NCBI GenBank assembly: GCA_947623455.1
Contig: OX392542.1
Location: 16,685,625-16,749,624, forward strand
Length of the DNA: 64,000 bases
Direction of reading: 5' to 3'
Source: Mimachlamys varia
Taxonomy: Eukaryota; Mollusca; Bivalvia; Pectinida; Pectinidae
Position numbers and translations under genes: made by a program. This document shows, piece after piece, positions 11,935-26,200 of the stretch (the first letter of the stretch is position 1; every line of letters begins with the position of its first letter). The notes under the pieces are model-generated. The model saw only the letters and a list, made by a program, of their open reading frames with translations, was not told the DNA's origin and searched no databases.

Positions 11935-12520
11935 ATGTCATAAATATGAGCAAGTTTGATGGTCGCTATCTTTGTCTAAATGAGAAATATTTTGTATCTT
12001 TGTGTGATGTGAAGATGGACGTTTTTGAATGTGCTTTCTTCTTGTGATTGACAATGATGACTCGGTTCTCACTTTGAGGATTGGATGTTTACTTAAATGT
12101 GATCATGGTGGTATCTCATATATCTAGATAGTATGATGCTAAGTGAAGGGACATAACTCGTGTAAGACTATATAACTTGTATGTTGTTGTATTGGAACTT
12201 TCCGGTGTAAGAAGTGAATAAAGTGTGTTGTATGTAATGGGTACATATGTGTTGTTGACTGCTGCATCTCACATCCAGCATCAGGTTTAATCCGGATTGA
12301 TTTGTAGCATCCATGCTACAATCAAGATTTACATCGTGGTTGTCGTCGATAATACAGATAACGCATATTCTTCCGGAACACTTGGTCTTATTCTCTTGTC
12401 CTTTTACAAGGGTCTCCATTTAAATATAACCCTTTTGTTCATATTTTACCCCCAACTTGAATCGATTGAAGTTTTGTTGACCCCTCGTTATTCTCTATTT
12501 TTTATTAAAGAGTTTATCAA
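11935..12520 (+). pseudogene. RT element 3' fragment, plus strand
   Basis: TATCTTTGTCTAAATGAGAA through GATGTGAAGATGGACG translates as the RT C-terminus (Y-L-C-L-N-E-K-Y-F-V-S-L then V-K-M-D-V-F-E-C). It is followed by the tail, split by about 190 bp of unrelated DNA around 12100-12290, and ends near GTTATTCTCTATTTTTTATT. It lies tail-out relative to the 10-kb copy. Confidence 0.7.
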
Positions 12521-13434
12521 GACTTGAAACAAGAATCTCGCAGAGTTTTTTTCAGCCTCAGTTACAAATCTATTTCCATTATGATACCTTTCATATAACA
12601 CAGAACATAATGTCTCGAACTGCAGCCCGTTTGGATTTGGATTGAACTTCCCTAGGACTAGGACTGTACCCAGTTAAAATTTGGACTTCATTCAATTTAT
12701 TTCGGCATGAAATGTTCTTCGTTTAGAATTGAATTGAACTCCGATTGGATTTGGACCGTGCTCCGTTTGGAGGTAGACTGCAACATTAAACATGAACTGT
12801 ATTTTGTTTGGACTTGGATCGCAGGCTGTTACCACTGCAAATATACTATCTTGAAAGACCGTAAATGTGTAATGGAATTAATTTCATTCGCCCGATTTAG
12901 TTGGCAATTGAGCCGGTAAGTAAAAATGAGAAAATACCAGGTATGTAAACGAATTACGATATAACTATAGATTGATTCGTATAAAACATCAACACTTACA
13001 TGTACATGCAAATTATGTCAGAAATAACACAAAGGATTTATAAACATTCAATCACCACACTTAAACGACAGACAGACTTACCTTACAGAAACAGATAAGG
13101 TCGATAGAATAACTAGGTTACGTATATAGATAAAACATGGAATACAGTTACAATGTATACAGATAAGCTGTTCAGGTATCTCAACTCTTTGAACCTATAT
13201 AAAGGACGACTACATGTTAAATCGTCCCTACCGAATCAGGCCCCTTTTCCATAAACGTTCTATAACTAAAGAAAAATTTCCTTAACTTAACAATATCCAG
13301 GGGAAAGCTTTAGAGAAGGGAACCATGAGCTTCGAGCTTATACCTTTGGAAGCTTACGTTGCAAAATACTGTACAGACTATCAATTGTACTGCCAAACAT
13401 TTGCTTTCGTTTAAACTATGTTTTCGTTTTCATA
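12521..13434. other. Non-coding stretch
   Basis: AT-rich, with some imprecise internal repeats of TTTGGAnTTGGA at 12630-12830. No gene is seen. Confidence 0.4.
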
Positions 13435-13830
13435 GGCTTAAGTATGCTCATCAGTGTGTTTACTTGTTGTGATTGACAATGATACTCGGTTCTCATTTTG
13501 AGAACTTGGTGTTTATTTGGATGTGACAAAGATTTACACGGCGAGTGTCGTCGATGAAGCAGACGACGCTTACTCCTTCGGAACACCTAGTCTTATTCTC
13601 TTGTGCTATTAACTAAAACTTTGGCATGCTGTATAGCTTTCTTGATTATTTAAGTACAATGACAGGTTGGTGGCTTATGTCTAACTTGTCTGGAACACCT
13701 GGTCTTATTCTCTTGTGCTTTTACGAGAGTCTCCTTGTAAATATTTCCTTTGCTCCTTTTTTGCCTCTAGTTTAATCGATTTTGAGTTTGGATTATGGTT
13801 TTGGTGACGCTTTGGTATTCTCTGATTTTT
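13435..13830 (+). repeat. Two adjacent retroelement tail fragments
   Basis: The first (13435-13612) runs from AGTATGCTCATCAGTGTGTT through CGGTTCTCATTTTGAGAACT to the TTCGGAACACCTAGTC motif. The second (13620-13830) restarts at TGGCATGCTGTATAGC, repeats GGAACACCTGGTCTTATTCT and ends TGACGCTTTGGTATTCTCTG. The upstream TGGCATGCTGTAT...GTGGCTTATGTCTAAC segment is shared with 16640-16720, marking a subfamily. Confidence 0.75.
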
Positions 13831-15404
13831 TTTTAAGTGTCTCACAAATTCCCCTATAAAATGTAATGTTTCAGATTTTTTGATTTTTTGATTTTTTTGT
13901 TGTTTTTTTTATATTTCAACTAAATATTGATGCAACAACGTATACTTCTCCTTGTCGCAAAAACATGTCACCTAGGGTACTTATTCTACCTCAACAAGAA
14001 CAAAGGAGAAAGGACGAACGGCAAATTGTTAGAGAATGCACCAAGAACGACGGAAGGTGTGACAGAACTGTTCAGACATTCTATTGGCTCTTATTCAGTA
14101 AACATGGAAATTAAACATTAATAATTCAATATTTTTCGAGAGCATATGCATCTTAGCAATATGCACTGGGGGCTTTTGGAAAGATTAACTAGTATATAAA
14201 GTCAAAACTGTCTATAACGGATATAACAAAAGTGTCCTTTATAGACAGGTGTCCTATATAGACAGTTGTTCTTTATACATTGGTCGGTTTTAAAATAAAT
14301 TGCATTGAATGAGTCAGATGTGTCTTTATAGAAACCTGTCCTTTATAGACATGTGTCCTTTATAGACAGGTGTCTATATACAGAGGACAATTATATAGTA
14401 AATAACATGGAGCCTGTTATTGATAGACAGGTGTCCGTTATACAGAGGACAGGTATATGATCAATTACACTGAGTCTGTCATTCATAGAAAAATATCCTT
14501 TAAAGACAAGTGTCCTTTATACTGACAGGTATAAAATAAATTACGCTGAGTCATATAGACAGGTGTCTTTTATATACAGGTCAACTTTATAGTTAATTGC
14601 ATGGAGTGTTTATAGAGAAATGTTCTTTATTATATGTGTGACTGTTCACATTAAAGGCGTTTTAATTGGATAATATATCAGTCTTTAACAATGATCTTTA
14701 TCCCATGTTTACGAACCAACACAAGTGACACAATATGTCTACTCCATTTGTATATTTAATGATTAACTTTCTATTTTGTTCAGGTTATCGGGGGATAACT
14801 ACAATGGAACACGGGTAAATTCAATAACCGGCAAAGCCGGTATAGTTTTCCCATGAAATGTTCGAAATAGACCCATCTTAGGACACAGGTTTCATTTTAA
14901 AACGAATTAAGGTGATAATGGTTCAATAAATGTAACAGCTTGAATTTTGCAAAAAACAATGTAAGCTCCGCCTACGCTTATTGTTGATGACGTCACACAA
15001 TTGTGTTTCAAACTGGAGGATTTGCTTAGCTCCACCCACATGTATTGTCGTTGACGTCATAGAAATTCAGCACGTGTTTGAGTACAATCATGGGGTGATG
15101 ATGATAGTGTGTGAAACAATGGTTATCGAGTGTATGTCAATGTTGACTGTAAATATTTGCAAATACAATCCGTTTAAATCAGTATAAGTTTCCAATGCTT
15201 TGACATCAAACAATTATAATAGATGATCAGTTTAAATGATTTGTTTACATCCTGTTCTATTTGCATTCGTTAATTGGGTTATTGAACTATTGAAGAGAGG
15301 GAATAAGATGATTACCAAACAAACGGTCACCCAAAGAATGACACATTTACCTATAGATAATGCCAATCATAAACATGATACAGAGCAGGGAAGTTAGAAA
15401 AAAT
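13831..15404. other. Non-coding stretch with degenerate repeats
   Basis: At 14205-14620 a diverged tandem repeat is built on TCCTTTATAGACAGGTGTCC, with units of roughly 70-80 bp. Elsewhere nothing is recognised. Confidence 0.5.
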
Positions 15405-16540
15405 ACCCAGAGAACACCAAAGCGTCAACAAAACCATAATAAATGAGAGAATACCAAAGTGTCAACAAAACCATAATAAATAAGATAATACCGAAGCGTC
15501 AACAAAACCAAATAAATTAGAGAATACCAAAGCGTCAACAAAACCATAATAAATTAGAGAATACTAAAACATTAACAAAACCATAATAAATTAGAGAATA
15601 CCAAAGCGTCAACAAAACCATAATAAATTAGAGAATACTAAAACATTAACAAAACCATAATAAATGAGAGAATACCAAAGCGTCAACAAAACCATAATAA
15701 ATAAGATAATACCGAAGCGTCAACAAAACCAAATAAATTAGAGAATACCAAAGCGTCAACAAAACCATAATAAATTAGAGAATACTAAAACATTAACAAA
15801 ACCATAATAAATGAGAGAATACCAAAGCGTCAACAAAACCATAATAAATAAGATAATACCGAAGCGTCAACAAAACCAAATAAATTAGAGAATACCAAAG
15901 CGTCAACAAAACCATAATAAATTAGAGAATACTAAAACATTAACAAAACCATAATAAATTAGAGATTACCAAAGTGTCAACAAACCATAATGAATTAGAG
16001 AATACCAAAGTGTCAACAAACCATCATGAATTAGAGAATACCAAAGTGTCAACAAACCATAATGAATTAGAGAATACCAAAGTGTCAACAAACCATAATG
16101 AATTAGAGAATACCAAAGTGTCAACAAACCATAATGAATTAGAGAATACCAAAGTGTCAACAAACCATAATGAATTAGAGAATACCAAAGTGTCAACAAA
16201 CCATAATGAATTAGAGAATACTGAAGCGTCAACAAACCATAATGAATTAGAGAATACCAAAGTGTCAACAAACCATAATGAATTAGAGAATACCAAAGTG
16301 TCAACAAACCATAATGAATTAGAGAATACCAAAGTGTCAACAAACCATAATGAATTAGAGAATACCAAAGTGTCAACAAACCATAATGAATTAGAGAATA
16401 CCAAAGTGTCAACAAACCATAATGAATTAGAGAATACCAAAGTGTCAACAAACCATAATGAATTAGAGAATACCAAAGTGTCAACAAACCATAATGAATT
16501 AGAGAATACCGAAGCGTCAACAAAACCACTATAGATTAGA
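15405..16540 (-). repeat. 36/37-bp tandem array derived from the retroelement tail
   Basis: Units read TTAGAGAATACCAAAGTGTC plus AACAAACCATAATGAA. The left part (15405-15965) uses 37-bp units with AAAACC and a higher-order pattern including ATACTAAAACATTAACAAAA. The right part (15966-16530) is about 15.7 near-identical 36-bp units. The unit equals the terminal sequence of the RT element, whose tail continues at 16541-16650. The long repetitive ORFs in several frames are artefacts of a unit divisible by three. Confidence 0.95.
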
Positions 16541-16720
16541 GAATCCGAACTCAAAATCGATTAAACTAGGGGCAAAATAGGAACAAAGGAAATATTTACA
16601 TGGAGACTCTCGTAAAAGCAGAAGAGAATAAGACCAGGTGTTCCGGACCGGTTAGACATAAGCCATCAACATGTCATTGTTCTTATATAACAAATAAAGC
16701 GATACAGCATGCCAAAGTTA
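16541..16720 (-). repeat. Retroelement tail attached to the 36-bp array
   Basis: CTCAAAATCGATTAAACTAG, GAGAATAAGACCAGGTGTTC and the variant ACCGGTTAGACATAAGCCAT follow the array directly, in the expected order for one retroelement copy on the minus strand. A short piece of family B (ACAGCTGTTTCG ... GGGGCCAAACATT) follows at 16738-16790. Confidence 0.75.
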
Positions 16721-17130
16721 GAGTTAAACTGAAGCACACAGCTGTTTCGTTCTTCTAGGACTCGTCTGTGATGCAAGGGGCCAAACATTCGAACAATATA
16801 AAAAATGATTGCTTGTGTTTGCTTGATGGTTTTGCCTGTTTCGTCAATATGATATTTTAATCCTTTTATTTCACTGTTCATTAGACTCGCATTAGTCTGA
16901 TCGTGATGTTTGTTATGATGGAAAGCGTACAGTGTATTAATGTTATAGCAGTCGATGGTATTGATACCATATAAAGCGGAGACCAGGTGTGTGCTCTGTG
17001 CTTCCCTGCACTACACCAGTTATACAGCAAACACGGCAGCGGATTGCTATCATATTGGCAATTTCATGGAAACAATAAAACCTCTGTTTGCACATGCGCA
17101 TTCCTTTGGATTGCCGTAAGCCGATAGTCC

Positions 17131-17137
17131 TATATAA
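17131..17137 (+). promoter_or_regulatory. TATA box of the Kv gene (candidate)
   Basis: TATATAA lies 77 bp before a Kozak-like CAAACATGGCG start that is followed by a donor site. A transcription start about 30 bp downstream would give a 5' leader of about 45 nt. This is inferred from position only. Confidence 0.4.
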
Positions 17138-17207
17138 ATGGTGATTAGATGAGCAGCAGATTCTGTTGAGTACGACGACGCTGGTATAAGCACACCCGAC
17201 AACAAAC

Positions 17208-17217
17208 ATGGCGCAAG
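17208..17217 (+). CDS. Kv gene coding exon 1 (M-A-Q), candidate
   Basis: ATGGCGCAAG|GTAAGAG: a start in good context with a strong donor leaving phase 1. The T1 exon opens with two bases of a codon, so the join gives M-A-Q-G-C-V-T-Q and keeps the frame. It lies 5 kb upstream; only phase, strand and the TATA box link it to this gene. Confidence 0.45.
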
Positions 17218-20200
17218 GTAAGAGTCTCCTTATTGTAACACATATTTACGTGTAAAGAAATACGTCCATATAGCCACAGTTAATCTCAATTGAGTAGTGG
17301 CACGGAACATAGAATACACATTTTCGTAGTACACGATTAGAAATTATACAGAACTAGCTGAATTTTTCTTTTGAATTCATAAAGGGGGTTTTACGCACCT
17401 GCCCCTTCTGCTTCTACATCAGTTTAGAAATTTTGGATTCCTACCCTTTGTCCCCTAGCATCACTGAAGAGTCCTAGGAGGACGAAACAGCTGTATGATG
17501 CAGTTTAATTCAATTTTTCGGCATACTGTATCTATTACTAAATTTGAGAGGTGCAGCATATGTGTGTGTTACGTCATCTTGTAGATTATGTAAACGTGCA
17601 TAGTTTTAGTGGTAATCTTATTTAAGTGGTAATCTGATTTTAGCGATTTTTGCGCTAATAACATTCTGCTAAATTATGTTGTCGCTACATGTAATTAATT
17701 TTTTTTTGTATATTGCTTTCATTTCTATAGCAGATATTGCTAGTGCGCCAATGCATCATGTTTGCTTACCTGTTAAATGTTTTATGTGCTAAAGTTGAAT
17801 ACGCAAAAATAAGTACGATTTCAGTAATTGTTTCAAAAATCAGGATGCGTTAAAATTGCAGGTTTCCGATAACATTGTTTTCTTTCATTATAATACCAAT
17901 CATGTTAAACTCAGGTTTATCTAGCTCTCTTAATAGTTTATGCATAGGTCACTTAAAATGTAGGATTTGCAATGTGGGCAACCAACCGAAAAATGTCACA
18001 AATCTTGTTGTACTGGTATTGAAGTTAAATTATCCATTGTTTTGATTATTGTAGCATATTTTGTGTTAACATTGCTTATTTTTTAGCAATCTGTTTTTAT
18101 CGATACATTTCGTATCATCTTTGGGATTCATCTTTTAGCTTACGGAGGAAAATAAGCTATACCTTTATCGATAGAAAAGTAGACTATTATTCCGTTTTCC
18201 GTTCCATTTAATAATGATCTAAGTAATAATTTCAACGTTATATCATATATTTTGAACTGCGCACCACAGCCTTTTGTTTATTTCAATATCATTTAATCTT
18301 GTTTGAAACAAGCATTTCCATTGGCTTAAAAATTATGTTATCATCTCATAACGTACAAAATGACGTCGCCGATTATAACGTCGCTTTTGATTGGCTGATG
18401 CAGCAGCGTAATCATTTATAAGAGAAAATAGTCCATTAACAAAGAGAATTCTCAAAGGGTATAGATTAAATTATAAGTATTAACTTGAATATATTTTTTT
18501 ATGTTATGGGTTCGCGGTTTATTTAGAGTACACTCCGGTTTTTTGTGTTATACCTCAAAAACATAAAAAAAAGATTCAAGTTAATCCTTAAATAATTAAT
18601 TTTCCATTCCGTGTATGCAGAATGGGGCTTTCTGATTGGTTGAATTTTTTTTCATACTTCTATGAAAAATCAATCTGAAAATGGCACGAAAAATGTGACT
18701 TCATAATACGGTGATTGAGGTTGCGGATTGATAAGACAAAAAAGAATCCGTTATCAATTGATGCCGCTAGATTTGCTTGCAAACTTTTGTAAAAATCCGC
18801 TACGCGAATTCATACAGTTTGCACAATCGATATAATGGCACTTGTGATATGAAATATATCATGATTTCGTAAACCATGTATCATTCATTTTGAATATACC
18901 GTATATCGGGGTGTTTTTTTAGCGTATGGTAAATTTCGCGTTTTCTATACAAATCAAATGTTTTATATTTAGCGTATTTTAATTTTAGCTTTAATCCAGC
19001 TATAGTTAGTTAACACTAAAGATTTATAATGAACCATCATATTTATTGAAAACCCTCGGGTATTGCATCAGTAGCACGACAATATGCCGTTTTATGGCCA
19101 CTAAAGTTACAACAGATCATGCTTTGAGGTGATCATACAGTTTTACCAACCGTTTTGCACCTATTGGTTTCATCTTGTACTGTATCTTCATATTATATAA
19201 TGAAACCATTTTTAGCGATATTTTATTTTTCACGATAGAGTGTTGTAGCGGACAAAGCGAAAATTACACACTTGCTAAAATAACCCGAAATACGGTATAT
19301 ATCGCAGCCTCCCAAACACACACGCTCTTAACACACACATCGCATACACCGGGAGGCCATCCTTAAATGACACTGGCTGTTAATAGGACATACAAACAAT
19401 CAACCAACCACCCCAAAATAGTGTTATTTCACATAAAAAACAGACAAGAACAAAATGACGAAATGGTATAAAATAATATAAGGTGTTTATTGAGATTTTT
19501 GTATCTGATGGGTTCAAATTGTCTGTCGCAGTATTTGCATTTACGGTGTCTGATGAGGTAAAATTGGTTGGTGTGGTATTTGCAGTTCTATCTTCTGATT
19601 GGTTGAAATTGCCCGGATATGAAATTATCGTGTGTTGAAATGATTTGTTGTTTTGTTACAAACTTAATTTTGTATAATCAGTACATACGTACATTGTAGT
19701 TGCTAAAACGTTGGTCAGTTTAAAAATTAAAAACATAAAAAAAAAAAAAAAAAAATCAAAACAAAACAAAGAACAAAAAACATACCCTGGATAATTTTGA
19801 TTATCTTAGTTTAATGGTTCGCCGACTGAATATTATATTAAGTAGTTTACATTTTGCACCTTTCGGGGGGTCAGAATTGAAAATATGGACATGATGTAAC
19901 GATATCAGTAAGAGTAATGTATTGTGCAAGACACTCATCATGGTCCTTATTCACGTCGTCACGATGATTACAGGATAAGCAGTATATGAGGAATATTTAC
20001 ATAAATCGCCGAAAATCTCATAACATGAATTATTCCATTACGACTCATCCCGAATTTTCACTTTTCTTTCTTTTTAATTAACAGTGTCATACACAAAAAA
20101 AGTGGGAGTTAACAGTTAATACGACTAAAACAAAAGTTCTTGTGTTTCGAAATATTGGAATCTTGAGAAATGACGAAGGAAATTTAATAGTTGTCAATTA

Positions 20201-23200
20201 GAAATTGTAAACGAATTTAATTACCTTGGCAAGTTACTTAATTATAATGGATCTGTTAGAAAAACCCAACAAAAATTGCAGAACAAGGGCGAAAAGCTTT
20301 ATTTCCTGTTATGAATTTCTGTCGTAAAAATATTCTATCACTGAAACTCAATTATGAGTCTTTGATACGTACGTTAATGGTATCTTAAGTTAATGGTCCG
20401 AACAGTGGGGTTTCCATAAAGCACATGATGTTGAAAACATACATACAATGTTCTGAAGAACATCTTCAAAAGGATTTATTTATTCGCATCTTAACATCGA
20501 TTACGATTTGCAGTGTTACATGAGAAAACCAATACCGAGGGATTTTTTGAAAGAAATTGCAAAAATTAGATTGTCGTCACATAATCTGAATATTGAAAAG
20601 AGTCGCTACCAAAATATACAGAGGAATTTTAGAGTTTGTACAATTTGTAATTCAGATGATGTAGAAGATGAGTACCATTTTATGTTGAAATGCTCAGGTT
20701 ACTCTGAATTACGGAACAATTTTTTGAAAAAATCCCATTTTATAAAACCAAGTATGTTCAAATTGATTGAAATATTTAATGTTTAAAACACAAAAGAAAT
20801 TGAAAAGTTGTCCAAATATATCAAAGCTGCTAATACGTTGAGGAATCAATTAATATAATTGTTTGCTCTCTCCGAGTGTAGATTCTATGTGTAATAACTT
20901 GTAATGATGTACAGAATTGTATACATGTTTGCTAATATTGTTAAACATGTTCTATTAACGTTGCTACTTGAAAACCGATGAGTCAATAGACTCAAGGTTA
21001 ATAAAGAACTTGAACTTGAAATTCAAATGAGAGCGTTCTTTTAAATTCAGTTTCATTGTATTCATTTTAAATGATGGCATAATTTATAGATTATAACCAC
21101 TTAATGGAAAACGGGCTACTCATAGGAATTCCACGGATAATTTGCATTTATATTTCCTTATTCCCTATCATCGTAGAAGCATACTCGACAAAACATAAAC
21201 GCATTATAATAGTCCAACCGGATCTCTCGCGTTCTACCAAACATGCATCGGCGAAACGCTTATCGAGTCTGCGATTTACCGTATTTCTCCAGTCTGTGCA
21301 AAAGAGAGAATCTAGATTCATCGGCGACTTTCAGCTGATTCCATCGACGCATCTTAAACCTATTCGGGCAATGTCTGTGCATCTAATCAAGACGCCATTG
21401 CCACCACCGTGGCGTCGGAGAGAGAACCCGATAATTCTCTCGGCATGCAAAATCTTCCTTAAGGTTGATGCACTGATAGCTCTTTCATGAGTGTCAAAAG
21501 TTAGACTGGCTCCCGTCTCTAGAATAGTATACATATTGAAAAAAAATATAGTCAAATAATTTTGATCACTTACTAAGTTTGAAACAAAGGGGGATATAAG
21601 CTTGTAGTAAAATAAAGTTGAGAAATTCTTTATAAAAACTCAGGGCCTGGTAGCCCCTCTAGTCACACAAAAAATCAAAAGTATGCGATGCAGTTACTGC
21701 AGCAATGTTAAATCTGTCGTGTAGGTGCAACTATCACTACGGGTTTTTTCGGTCGTTGTAATTATATACTTTTTTTTAAGTATAGAATCCAAGATGTTGA
21801 ATATGGTCCAAATATAAAATTTATTTAATTACTATTTCTAAGAGTCGACAGGCGATTTCCGAAGTATCCAAAATCGACCCGTGCAGTCCGCACTCTATAT
21901 CCTAACTGATTACAAATTATCATGGACAACACAAAGAAAATGGAGACGATGGAAAGGGTACAAGGGAATAAGACCAGTTCTGGAAGAGTAGCCCTCTCCT
22001 GCTCTATCAACATCACCCGCCTTGTAAATCTAAGTCCTACTAAAATAAAAATCATAATTCTCAAGAATATCATCCATGTTGCATTATCTTACCAAACTTT
22101 TTGAAAGGCTAAGAAGTTCTGCATGGGGGACATGTATGCGTTTTTTTGTCGGGTATATATGCATGTAGTTATACTTTTTCGCATAATATGGCAAGATAAA
22201 ACTTTTATACCTTTATTTTTATCTAAGGATGCGTTACACAACCGAAGTCTAAGGATGATGTCAATGAATTATGCCATATTAATGTTGGAGGATGCCGCTA
22301 CGAAATCAGCAAGAACGTAATGTTGGCCGTGGTGGGATCACGCCTCCATCGACTAGCACACGACAAGAAGCAGCCATGTTTCTTCGAACGTCCACGAGCG
22401 GCATTCGAGTCTATCCTGGCCTATCATCAGACCGGACAGCTTCACATGCCAGGAAATCTCTGTCCCGGAGCCTTCAAACAGGAAATGGAATTCTGGGATG
22501 TTAACCCGCACGTGATGGAGAACTGTTGCTACCACCGTTATGTCACGTTTGTACGAGAACAGACCATTCTGAACGGTTTCCTGGCGAAAACACTGCAGGC
22601 AGAAGAGAAATTGGACGCGCTCTTGTCGGACAGATCCACAAGGACGGCACGACTAAGGTCCCGGATGTGGAGTGTACTGGACAACAAGGATGACTCCGTT
22701 GTTACTAAGGTAACAATATTATACTTAACTGTACGCTATAAAATTGTTACCTGGTTCTTAAAGTACAACCATTGTAAACTTTAGCGTTTCGATGCCGCTA
22801 GAATCTGTCTGTCATATCCTGAATTCAAATGTGCAGTATCGCGTTTGCGTATAAAGGAGTGAATATTATGCGATGTTTTATTTTATATTTTTTGAAATAA
22901 CGCTGATGTACGATTGTGATTAAATCCTCACGATTAATTTTCTCTTATTATTATCACTATCCCATTGGTTAAAACCACGCCACATGGCGTCCTGGACGAT
23001 CCCGTATCGGGTCAATAAAATTCCGTATCACGTCACTAGAAATTCTGTGTCAAGTCAGTAGCAAAATCTTGTTAAATTATAATTTCATGCATTGACAAAA
23101 TGCGCATTTTAAGATAAAAAAAAAATATTTTCTGGTTTTTTTTCTCTCTCTCATCAATTACAATGGTATAAGCCTTTAGCAGGATAAATTCGTTACACAG

Positions 23201-26200
23201 TTTGTTAGTGACCTGATACGGAAAATATATCGGGCCTCACCTCATACAAGTTTTTTAAGATCCGATATTTTTTCTGCACCAACAAACTACCGGTATGTAA
23301 CTGATAATACAACGCGGTTCCTCAGATTTTTTTATATATATGCTCTAGAAATGAAGAAATTGCGGTTTAATGGTCTAAGATTGGATTTCCTTGGCCAAAT
23401 TTGTTTAATTGACTAGAAAAACATGAAGGAGCTAAATCTGTCTGAAAGTGAAGGGCGGTATTGTCTGCTGAACAAAACAAACTTGGTAAAAACGATGATT
23501 GAATTATGGATGTTTGATGAAGACAACTTGTTGAATTGATTACAGTGGTGTAAATTTCATTTTCACTATTTCGAATCAGATATCTATGATTGTAGCACCT
23601 ATCTGATCGATTTTGATTAACAAACCATTAATCACGAATAGATATTTGTCCATACAGCTGTAGGATACCTTTTCTCTATATTTTGTTTAATATGAAATTG
23701 CGTATATCTGATATTGATTTATAACGAGCGCGTCCTCATTAAGAATTTTCCCATTAATGTACCGTTGCTGTTCTTTGTTATCAGACACACTCTTAGATGT
23801 GTGAGATATTGAATACAGATTAATATAAGAATTGATGCGACATCATTTAAATACAGTACCCAGCATCCCTTTACATGTATATGTACAGAGTGTTATAAAC
23901 TATTGATAGAGGATAACGAACCCCTGAAAGAATAAACCTAACGGAATTCAGTATTATTGCAATAAAAATCTAATATTACTACGTTCTAATGAATTCAAGA
24001 AACTTGGAACTTTAAATTAGAGATACGTATATCACAAAGGCGTTATCCCGGCTTTCTCGGATATCAAATTAATATAATGCTGTATTTTGTTTTAATTATC
24101 ATACTGATGATATGCTTTTCCGTTAAACATCGAAGTTATACAAAGCCATGCAATTCATATCACCTGGGTTTGACCCGTACAACAAAACAAATCCTACAAG
24201 GACGCGTGTCTTTGTTCCCAACGTTTGTAAAAGGTGGATGATGACATATCGGTTTGTTTTCATATTTCCGTAGTTCATGTTAAACCTGCTTTAATTATCA
24301 TTTTTGTACGACTTTCTCCCATGTTTTTACACTACATTACAAACGTGTTACGAAACGTGACGGCATATAGAACATGACGTAGGCATATAAATCAAACAGA
24401 TCCGTCACGACATAACATTGAATCGGGTACCAGGGGAAGTAATTATATTTAAGAAATTATCATTGTGATTAGTACAAGCGCACACACAAACTTGGGCTCT
24501 TATTAATACAAATATCCCGACCTGGGAAATAAACAGTGAGACAAGCCGGGCGCGAACACGAGAGCTCTAGGTTATGGAGCTAGGACATTATCACCAGGCC
24601 AAAAGGTCCGAACCCATTGACCTGGTTTATAATTTCCTGATATTGTTATCCAAGGTCGTGTCTCCACGTAACACATGTGCCATCAATATGCAGCAATTTT
24701 GAGATTATTTAAATAGTTCAACAGAATAAAAAAAGATAAACTCTGTGTTCATCTATATACTGTTTTATACCACCAACTGGTAATATAATACACTCATTAT
24801 CACAGGCTGACAGTTAAGAGAAGAACTTGAGAACGACTTGAGAATAACTTGTGATCCGCCTAAGAAAATAAACTATCATAAAAATATCAATAAAGACTTA
24901 GCAAAAAACATTTTGAAAATAAAAACACCATTTCAAGCGTCAAACAGGCAAATCAAAAAGTCAATGACGATATTTTATTATTTTTATTTATTTCGCATAT
25001 TTTAATGTTTACGGTAAACATCCGCACAAATCTTCTGTTTGTTTATGTTGGCCACAGACATATCGCTACCGATGAAATCGTTTAAAAATATGGTGTTTAG
25101 TTGACGTTTCTTAAGATGAAGAAGTATATATGGTGGTAGTACAGGTATATAGATGATAAATATTTTTAGGGTTTGTCGTTCGAACAATTTTCTCATTGAT
25201 CACACATGAATAAAATCTCGAGTCCACCTGCAGAGACCTTTCGATTTTACCCACGTACTCGCGATGGGAAAATTGTTCCTCCGACAAACCCTAAAAATAC
25301 AGTGTGATAATCTATCAATACGATCAAAATGTAAATAAATACAATATAACAGCCACCAGACCTTAAGGGACACCACTATATACTTGGAAATTAAGATGTG
25401 TAATTTGGCAATTTAGCTCTCTCCTCAACATAGATGAATGAGATTACATAAGCGTTGACTGTTCTTATAATTTCAGATCTATTTCTGCGTGGCTACTGTT
25501 TTTATTCTGATGGCCATCTTCGCCACAGCACTGGGTACGTTACCTCACATCGCCATAAATTCCACTTCCCAAATAGAGGTTGGTAATACAACAGAGAATG
25601 GCACCCTCATACTGCCTCCCGATGCGGACACTTCCAATGTCCGTCCAAACGGCGCCAAAGGCAGAGAAAAACGAGAAATGACGCCGAGGCGTTCCTTTTC
25701 AATACCTGCTCAGGAAGACGGACCTATGTACATGCCAGAAAAACAAAATAAGGGTTCCTCTGTCCATATCAGTTTGGCAATTCAACCTGTTCACCAATAC
25801 AACGACATTGGAAAGGATGATTATCACGGAAAACAAACTGATATAAATAGAAAATTTGGAAACGAATTTGACGTTCGAAAAGACGGAATCGAAGGCACGC
25901 CAATCGAATATACATATGACCTAGATGAACGTCGACGCGACCCATCTATGCCGAGACAAATGGACAATCTTAAAGCATTGTCCCATGACGCTATGGCAAT
26001 GAAGGATCAACTTACAAGATTTGCTAACCACAGAACATATGACAGTGATAATCACCACAAGATTAATCATGAAAAACTCATTTCAGACGAGTATGAGGTT
26101 CAAGGAGACGAACAACGCATTGATCTTCAACAAGAAGATCTCGCTAAGCATAAACAAGGGGACTGCGAACAGCATCAAAAGGAATACCTCGGGCAGCAAC

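Larger units (their letters stand above)
17593..20079. other. Kv intron 1, left part
   Basis: AT-rich, with no exon recognised. It holds the MITE-like repeat at 18285-18620, a poly-A run near 19736-19757 and the SINE/LINE tail at 19300-19405. Confidence 0.5.
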